Positions 32,312-39,300 of a DNA stretch of 42,164 bases are shown piece by piece; position 1 is the first letter of the stretch; each line of letters opens with the position of its first letter. Origin of the DNA: an uncultured Pedobacter sp. (GTDB taxonomy: Bacteria; Bacteroidota; Bacteroidia; Sphingobacteriales; Sphingobacteriaceae). The position numbers and the translations under genes are program-made. The notes under the pieces are model-generated. The model had not been told where the DNA came from. It did no database searches and saw only the letters and a list, made by a program, of their open reading frames with translations. The DNA lies in NCBI RefSeq assembly GCF_946479715.1, contig NZ_CAMLHF010000018.1, positions 1 through 42,164 on the forward strand, given 5' to 3'.

Positions 32312-32839
32312 TTAAGCCACTGCATGGACTGCTAATCGCTTGTCCATTTCGGCGGTTACCATGGAGGCAATCCAATCTAATTTTTTCTGTTCGGTTGAAT
32401 TAAACTCTCTATATTGACTATCTACAATACAAACTGTTCCTACATTCAGCCCCCCCTTAGTAGTGATGACAGCCGAAGCAAAAAATTGTAATCCAAGTTC
32501 ACCAAGCGTCATTGGGTTTAAAATTAAACCAGGATTTTTTGTAATGGTTTCAAATTTTACAAGGCTATCCTTCTGTATTGCAATTGAGCATATATTGTTA
32601 GTTTGATCGATGTCTATATCAGCAGATTCTGATTGTTCTGACATACCCCAAGCTTTATGGTTGTCTACAAAATTGATCATTGCTAAAGGAACATTCGACA
32701 TCTTTGCCGATATCGCTACTAGTTTATCAAACACTGGCTCTGGCTTAGTATGCAAAATTTTATATTGCTCTAAATTTTCCAGGCAAGGGTATTCATTTGG
32801 TGAAATTACATTGATTCCAATCATACTTACATTTCGCAA
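32312..32839 (-). CDS. GAF-domain sensor protein
   Basis: A 175-residue protein consisting almost entirely of one GAF domain: VFDKLVAISAKMSNVPLAMINFVDNHKAWGM, NICSIAIQKDSLVKFETI, LQFFASAVITTKGGLNVGTVCIVDSQYREF, and a final helix KKLDWIASMVTAEMDKRL. It has no kinase, cyclase or DNA-binding output domain, so it would act through a partner or by ligand binding alone. A second Met six codons in (32824) is an alternative start. Its ligand is unknown. Confidence 0.83.
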   Translation of the reverse strand: MRNVSMIGINVISPNEYPCLENLEQYKILHTKPEPVFDKLVAISAKMSNVPLAMINFVDNHKAWGMSEQSESADIDIDQTNNICSIAIQKDSLVKFETITKNPGLILNPMTLGELGLQFFASAVITTKGGLNVGTVCIVDSQYREFNSTEQKKLDWIASMVTAEMDKRLAVHAVA

Positions 32840-33150
32840 AACAATTAAACTTTATTTTTATCCCATAGCGCTTGCAATCAAGGCATTGCATAACAGCTAA
32901 CATGTCTGTTACATGGCAATTACCATACCTGATTTGTTATTATGCGTTAAAAAATTGCTTTTTTATGGCTAAAGACGAATAAATGTATCTTCTATTATTA
33001 ATAGAAGGGGCTTGCTTAAGATCTATGATTCTCAATTAAGAACAACAGACCAGGATTATGTATGACAAAAGATACAATCCAAGAGAAGTAAATGGGGGCA
33101 AACTTTCCTCAAACTGGAGTCATTTCCCCAATATTTATAGACAAGGATTC
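32840..33150. other. Intergenic gap without a convincing gene
   Basis: It holds an AT-rich 8-bp hairpin (32989-32996 with 33000-33007) and a few frames of 26-38 codons without homology-like features. Nothing else is recognisable. Confidence 0.5.
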
Positions 33151-33191
33151 AAAAAAACAGGCCTTCAAAATTGAAATTCTGAAGGCCTGTT
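33151..33191 (-). terminator. Rho-independent terminator of the T9SS adhesin cassette
   Basis: A perfect 12-bp stem (33156-33167 with 33180-33191; arm AACAGGCCTTCA) is followed on the minus strand by a T run (33157-33151). It lies 20 bp downstream of the PorE-like gene. Confidence 0.85.
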
Positions 33192-33211
33192 AAGAGACGG
33201 GTATTAGTATT

Positions 33212-35206
33212 TTATTTCTTTGTAACCTTAAATTCAGTTCTCCTGTTAAGGGCTCGTCCTTCAGGATTATCTTTACCATTAGGTAGTTCATTAGGAGCTA
33301 CTGGTTTTGTTTCACCATAGCCTCTGCTTGTCATTCTTGAAATAGGTATTCCTTTTGAAACCAAATAGTCTACACAAGATTTCGCTCTTCTTACTGATAG
33401 ATCCATATTATAAGCATCAGAGCCCTTGCTATCTGTATGTGCACTTAGCTCGATTTCAATTTTAGGGTTATCCTCCATTATTGAAAATAAATGATCTAGC
33501 TTACCTTTTGAATCTTCGGTTAGTGTTGCTTTATCAAACTCATAAAGAACATCTTTAAGAACTATAGGCTTATCAATTTCATAAGGAGTTAAACAAATAT
33601 CAGGACTAAATAATGTGTCCTTTTTTGCTAAATCATCATACCCGAAATTTAAAATTTTAGAGAAGTATTTATCTTTTTCTGCTGTTAGTTTTAGCTTACG
33701 ATTAGTGCTTACTTTAAAGGTATACTCACCTGCTTGATTTGTTGTTGTTTTAAGCGTTTGCAGCGAATCAACAAGTATAATAGTGGCATCTTGTAAAGGC
33801 TGTTTTGTATCACAATCATAAACGATACCCTTAACGGTAAGGTATTCACGTTTCACGTTAAAAACCTCCAGACAGCAAAGAGATTCACGATCTGAACTAA
33901 TATAACCTTCGGTATCTGAATTATCAGCAGGAGTATAATATATATCGTCTTTTGATGAGTTAAAAGGATAACCAACATTGCGAGGCTCTGACCAATTAGT
34001 AAAATCACCTTCACTTTCATAAAAATCAAATCCCCCCATCCCTATTCTGCCATTACTACTAAAAAGTAATTTATTGGTTTGGGCATTATAGTATGGAGCC
34101 TGATCATCTTCAGGAGAGTTTACTTTATTACCTAAATTTATCGCTTGTCCTAATGATCCATCGCTCCTCAAAGGGCAATACCATAAATCATATTTACCTT
34201 GTCCACCGGGTCTGTTAGACGAGAAGATTAAGTACTTACCATCTTTAGTAACGAAAGGTTGGATGGCATTAAATCCTTTAACATTTACCTGGCTTCCCAG
34301 TTCAACAGGATCGCTCCATCCTTTATCTGACGACGTTAGTTGGTAGATCTTTTTGTCTCCCTTATCTGTCCAGCTGGTAATATAAATTGCCTTCCCGTTC
34401 GGATGAAAAGCCGGAGCAGCTGCTTCTTTGTTTAAACTGTTTAATGCTACTTTTTTAATTGTTATACTTCCCGTTAAAGGATTACCTGGAGTTTCATATA
34501 CAGCATTCAAATATGGGGTCTCTTTTTTTGACACCTTAGCATTCGTTTGATCTGTTAATATTTCCTTTTTGCCTGCATCACCTATTGGTCTGGAAGATGT
34601 AAAGTAAAATTTACTGTCTTTTATAACCGGTGTATAGTTCGATCCTTTTTGGTTAATGTCGTTTTGAAGCTTGGTTAATTTAAACAACCTTGGATAGCGC
34701 AATTCAAATAATGCAAACTGGCAAGAAGCTATTTCAGATTTTGTTTTTGCGGCATAGGCATCATTAAGTTTATACTTGCTGGCAAATTCATTGAAAGCCG
34801 TAACTGCTTCTTCAAATTTTTGATTTGCTCTCAGAGATTCGGCATACCAAAATGTAGCAAGTACATATTTCGGATCCTTAAATTCCTTGGCCAAGGCATA
34901 CCACTTCTCTGCGTCAGTAAAGTTTTTATAATTCCTTAAAGATTCGGCCAATTGAAATACGCTATACTCGTAATCTTCCTTCTTAGGATTATCTTGTTTA
35001 ATCTTATTTGCAAAACCATAAGGCACTACAAACCCAGCACTATCTGCTGATGATAGTTGCAGTGATCTTTTATAATATTCTGCAGCTGCGTAATACTCTT
35101 TATTTTGAAAATAGACATCCGCTACTCTCTTACTATTGGTTACAAATTGCGCATTTGCAGCAGTTGTGAATAAGCACAGGATCAGTAATGTTTTAAGCAG
35201 TTTCAT
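33212..35206 (-). CDS. PorE-architecture OmpA-family protein (TPR, propeller, CRD, OmpA)
   Basis: A 664-residue periplasmic protein. A signal peptide (1-20, TTAANAQ) without lipobox is followed by a TPR-like helical region (about 25-165). A WD40-like PD40 beta-propeller occupies about 190-445 (AAPAFHPNGKAIYITS, IQPFVTKDGKYLIFSSNRPGG, NKLLFSSNGRIGMGGFDFY). A carboxypeptidase-regulatory-like fold covers about 454-545. The OmpA peptidoglycan-binding domain covers about 551-664 (LYEFDKATLTEDSKGKL, LSAHTDSKGSDAYN, SRGYGETKP). This domain order and length match Porphyromonas PorE, which links the type IX machinery to peptidoglycan. PorE itself is a lipoprotein; this one is not, so it is probably an accessory paralogue dedicated to the neighbouring adhesin. 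Confidence 0.9.
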   Translation of the reverse strand: MKLLKTLLILCLFTTAANAQFVTNSKRVADVYFQNKEYYAAAEYYKRSLQLSSADSAGFVVPYGFANKIKQDNPKKEDYEYSVFQLAESLRNYKNFTDAEKWYALAKEFKDPKYVLATFWYAESLRANQKFEEAVTAFNEFASKYKLNDAYAAKTKSEIASCQFALFELRYPRLFKLTKLQNDINQKGSNYTPVIKDSKFYFTSSRPIGDAGKKEILTDQTNAKVSKKETPYLNAVYETPGNPLTGSITIKKVALNSLNKEAAAPAFHPNGKAIYITSWTDKGDKKIYQLTSSDKGWSDPVELGSQVNVKGFNAIQPFVTKDGKYLIFSSNRPGGQGKYDLWYCPLRSDGSLGQAINLGNKVNSPEDDQAPYYNAQTNKLLFSSNGRIGMGGFDFYESEGDFTNWSEPRNVGYPFNSSKDDIYYTPADNSDTEGYISSDRESLCCLEVFNVKREYLTVKGIVYDCDTKQPLQDATIILVDSLQTLKTTTNQAGEYTFKVSTNRKLKLTAEKDKYFSKILNFGYDDLAKKDTLFSPDICLTPYEIDKPIVLKDVLYEFDKATLTEDSKGKLDHLFSIMEDNPKIEIELSAHTDSKGSDAYNMDLSVRRAKSCVDYLVSKGIPISRMTSRGYGETKPVAPNELPNGKDNPEGRALNRRTEFKVTKK

Positions 35207-35284
35207 CTGTAAATGATTTATTTATGTTTAGGTGGTCAGATGGAGCTCGCATGATGAATCATGCTCGGTTCATATCGCGTTAGT

Positions 35285-36280
35285 TTATAATCTTGGACAA
35301 AAGAAGTTAGGGCCTGTAATTCCCTTTCTACTGGTAAATGAAATAGATAGCTCTAACCCTCCCTGATTACGTGTAACTCTGCTTAAACTTGAAGTGTTAA
35401 AATCATAACTTACCCCAAAGACCATATTTTTTAGGTGTAATCCGAAGAAAGCTATTGCAGAATCATCAACCCTGTAGTTAGACCCGAAAAGCAAATCCGA
35501 TTCCTGATTAAGCATAAACTGTGCATAAGCACCGATTGCTATTTCACGTGCATTACCTTGTTTCATGTATAGCCCGTTTGGTGTAATATCAAGAACTTCT
35601 GACATTTTAATTCTAGCACCACCATGAGCTGCATATCTAATTGGCATACGAACACTATTCCCTAAAAACTTATCGACCGGTCTGGTAATATGCCCTGCCA
35701 TTGCACCTCCAAACACGTTAACTCTTTGTCCCGGATTTCCATCGAAATACATAAATCCTGCATTTACATCCGGCACTAATGTGTTAGATGATGCAAAAGA
35801 CTCGTTTATTCCAAAATTAGGATCGTAACCCGTTACTGGATTGAATTGTGCACCCAGGGTAATCTTTGATGGATCAAAGCTTTTATTAAGAATACCCGCT
35901 TGCAAACCAAAGTTTATCATGTTTAAACCGATCTTTCCGAAGTGGATACGATAAGCTCCCGAAACCATTGCGCTTAGGTGATTATAACTAATATCTCCAG
36001 CATTCTGATTCAAAACCATTGCACCGAATGCTAAGTTTTTAACCGGGGCCATGTCAAATGACGCACCCCCGGTTAAAAATGAATTTGAAATAGTTCCCCA
36101 CTGTTGTTTGGCATTCAAGGAAACCCTGTATTCACCATCCGTTACCCCGGTCAGTGCTGGGTTTAGCCATAGCGGGTGGGCGTAGTATTGAGAGAAGTGC
36201 GGATCAATCTGTGCAACCACCCTTACAGCTCCCAAACTTAAAAACGCTCCTAGTGCTATTATTTTTATTAGTTTCTTCAT
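35285..36280 (-). CDS. PorP/SprF-family type IX secretion outer-membrane protein
   Basis: A 331-residue predicted beta-barrel. The frame is open to 36334, but the ATG at 36280 begins the signal peptide (MKKLIKIIALGAFLSLGAVR, cleavage near VVAQ). The family hallmark DPHFSQYYAHPLWLNPALTG follows at once, then AKQQWGTI and repeated barrel strands (AFGAMVLNQNAGDISYNHLS, FGLQAGILNKSFDPSKI, NMVFGVSYDFNTSSL). Flavobacterium SprF is needed for secretion of the adhesin SprB, and type B sorting-domain proteins are commonly encoded next to such a partner. Here it starts 57 bp after the giant adhesin, supporting the same pairing. Confidence 0.92.
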   Translation of the reverse strand: MKKLIKIIALGAFLSLGAVRVVAQIDPHFSQYYAHPLWLNPALTGVTDGEYRVSLNAKQQWGTISNSFLTGGASFDMAPVKNLAFGAMVLNQNAGDISYNHLSAMVSGAYRIHFGKIGLNMINFGLQAGILNKSFDPSKITLGAQFNPVTGYDPNFGINESFASSNTLVPDVNAGFMYFDGNPGQRVNVFGGAMAGHITRPVDKFLGNSVRMPIRYAAHGGARIKMSEVLDITPNGLYMKQGNAREIAIGAYAQFMLNQESDLLFGSNYRVDDSAIAFFGLHLKNMVFGVSYDFNTSSLSRVTRNQGGLELSISFTSRKGITGPNFFCPRL

Positions 36281-36337
36281 AACAAATTTGTTTTTCGAGT
36301 TTTTAGGTAAATGATTAATATTAACTGGAAACATCTT

Positions 36338-39300
36338 TTATCTTAATAGGGTTATTGTGCCTTTTTTAGTGGTTTTAGTCCCGTCATTAAATTCCGCTTC
36401 CAGGAAATACACATACACACCGTTCGGCTGTATATCACCTTTATACGTTCCATCCCATCCATTTTGAATGTTTAATGATTCGTAAATAAATTGTCCCCAT
36501 TGATTGTATACACGCAACTTCATTTTTGCAATTGTATTTCCGTACACATACAGAATATCATTTTTACCATCATTATTTGGTGTAAATGTATTAGGGACAA
36601 AAACAGTGTTTCCTAAAGGATTATCGCTCTTAGCGGTTAAACTAGTTGCATCACTCAGTTGACAGTCAAGCTGACCTTTAGCCCTAACTCTTATCGTTAC
36701 ACTTTGATCAGGTTTCAAACCAGGTACCCGATAAGTAGTTCCGGTAGCTCCATCTGTAGGTGCCACCCATGTTACTCCATTATCTAATGATACTTCGTAA
36801 GCGGTTGCTCCTGGTATTGGATTCCACTGGAATGTTATTTCTGTTGCTTTGTTCTCTTTAACCGTAACCACTGGTGCATCAAGTTTACCTAGCACAGTTA
36901 CCACAACTGATGTGCGGGTTGTACTTGAACATCCTGCTGCATTGCTACTTTCCACATAATAAGTTGTGGTTGTTGTTAATGCCGGTGTGGTAAATGTAAC
37001 TCCCTGAGCAATTGAAGTTCCTCCGGTTGCTGCAGTATACCAGCTATATGTAAGCGCTGCATCTGGATTGGTTACAGAAAGTGTAGCAGTTGTGCCTGAA
37101 CACAATGGGCCATCAGCTCCAGATATTGCAGTTGGTGCTGTAGGAATTGGTGAAGCATTTACTTTCACTGCTGTACGGCCAGCACTTACACAAGATGCTG
37201 TTGAAGCTTCAACATAATATGTAGTAGTTGTGGTTATTGCAGGAGTAGTAAAGCTTGTACCTGTGCCAACAGCTGTTCCTGCGACTGGAGTGGTATACCA
37301 TTTGTAGGTTACCCCATTAGTTTGAGGGCTTGACACACTTAATACGGCCGGAGCTCCTATACAGGCATCAACCACTGCCGAAACTACTATTGGTGTTAAT
37401 GGTTTTGGCGAAACAGTTACGGTTACTTTAACCCTACCAGTTGCATTTCCACAACCTGAAGCACTTACTGCCAATACGTAGTAATCTGTATTAGTGGTTA
37501 AGGTTGGTGTGGTAAATTGTTCACCAGAAAATAATAATGTTCCTCCTACTGACGCACTGTACCATTGGTACAAGATTCCTGCCTCAGCATTATCTACTTT
37601 TAACACAGTTGATTCGCCACTGCATATGCTTGTTCCTGCACTAGCAACATCTGGTGTTTCTGGCAAAGGATTAACTGTTAACGTAATCACTTTTGCACTG
37701 GCAGCAAGGTTTTCACATCTGTTACTTCCTCTTACCGTTACATAATAATTAGTGGTTGCGGTAAGTACCGGAGTAGTAAACTCAGCACCTGTGAACACAG
37801 CATTAGTTAATGCTGCATCGCTGTACCAGGTAAACACTGGGTTAGTTACTGTAGTACTTGAAGCAGTTAGTGTAGCCGTAGTACCTGCGCAGAATGGTGA
37901 TCCTGCTCCGGCTACTGCAATATCTGCAGCACTTGCAGGTGGGTTAACTATCAATGTTACAACTTTAGCTGTTGCTGCTGTATTTTCACATCTGTTATCT
38001 CCTCTAACCGTTACATAATAACTAGTTGTTGCAGTAAGTAAAGGAGTAGTGAACTCTGCTCCTGTAAACACAGCATTAGTCAATGCTGCGTCACTATACC
38101 AGGTAAATACTGGATTAGTTACTGTAGTACTTGAAGCAGTTAATGTTGCTGTAGTACCTGCACAGAATGCTGCATTGTTTCCAGCTACATTAAGATCTGC
38201 TGCTGATGATGGTGGATTAACCACAACAGTTACTGCTTTAGCAGAGGCTGCACTATTTTCACATTTATTATCTCCTCTAACGGTTACATAGTAAGTTTTG
38301 GTTGCAGTTAATACCGGAGTTTCAAATGATGAACCTGTGAAAACAACGGTAGTTAAGGCAGCGTCACTATACCAGGTAAATACCGGATTAGTTACCGTTG
38401 TGCTCGACGCTACTAATGTAGCTTTAGTACCTGCGCAGAACGTTCCGTTATTACCTGCTACATTTATATCTGCAGCTGTTGCTGGTGGATTAACCGTTAC
38501 CGTAACCACTTTTGCATCGGCAGCAAGCGTTTCACATCTATTGCTTCCACTTACTGTTACATAATAAGTAGTAGTAGCAGTAAGTACCGGCGTTTTGAAA
38601 ACTGGACCTGTAAATGCAACTGTTGTTAAGGCTGCATCACTGTACCAAGTAAATATAGGATTGGTTACCGTGGTAGTGGTTGCTGTTAAAGTTGCTGTAG
38701 CACCTGCGCATAATGGAGCAGAGTTACCTGTTACACTTAGATCAGCAGCTGATGCCGGTGGATTAACGGTTACCGTAACCACTTTTGCACTAGCAGCCAG
38801 ATTTTCACATTTATTGTTTCCTCTTACTGTTACATAGTATTTAGTTGTTACAGTAAGTATTGGTGTAATAAATTTCTCTCCGGTAAATACAGCGTTTGTC
38901 AATGCTGCATCACTGTACCAGGTAAACACTGGATTAGTTACTGTAGTGCTTGAAGCATCTAAAGTAGCTTTTGTTCCTGCACAGAATGGTGAATCGGCAC
39001 CTTTAACAATGATATCTGCAGCAGTTGCCGGTGGATTAACTGTTAGGGTGATAATTTTCGCATTTCCTGTTGCATTTTCACACTTATTAGCACCACGAAC
39101 AGTTACATAATAAGTAGTAGTTGCAGTAAGAACAGGGGTATTAAATACTGATCCTGTGAAGGCAACAGTTGTTAAAGCTGCATCACTGTACCAGGTAAAT
39201 ACTGGATTGGTAACAGTAGTACTGCTAGCCACTAACCTGGCTGAGTTTCCAGAACAGAACGGTGCATCGGCACCAGCTACATTAATATCAGTAGCCAATG

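Noticed and set aside
32902..32982. A 26-codon plus-strand frame beginning MSVTWQ.
   Set aside because: Too short and without supporting signals.
33058..33174. A 38-codon plus-strand frame beginning MYDKRYNP.
   Set aside because: It ends inside the opposing terminator and has no signal, family or ribosome-binding support.
35249..35264. A 7-bp hairpin between the PorP/SprF and PorE-like genes.
   Set aside because: Weak stem with a 2-nt loop and no T run; not convincing as a terminator or attenuator.
36281..36292. A 12-bp palindrome AACAAATTTGTT upstream of the PorP/SprF gene.
   Set aside because: Short and AT-rich; such palindromes are expected by chance here.
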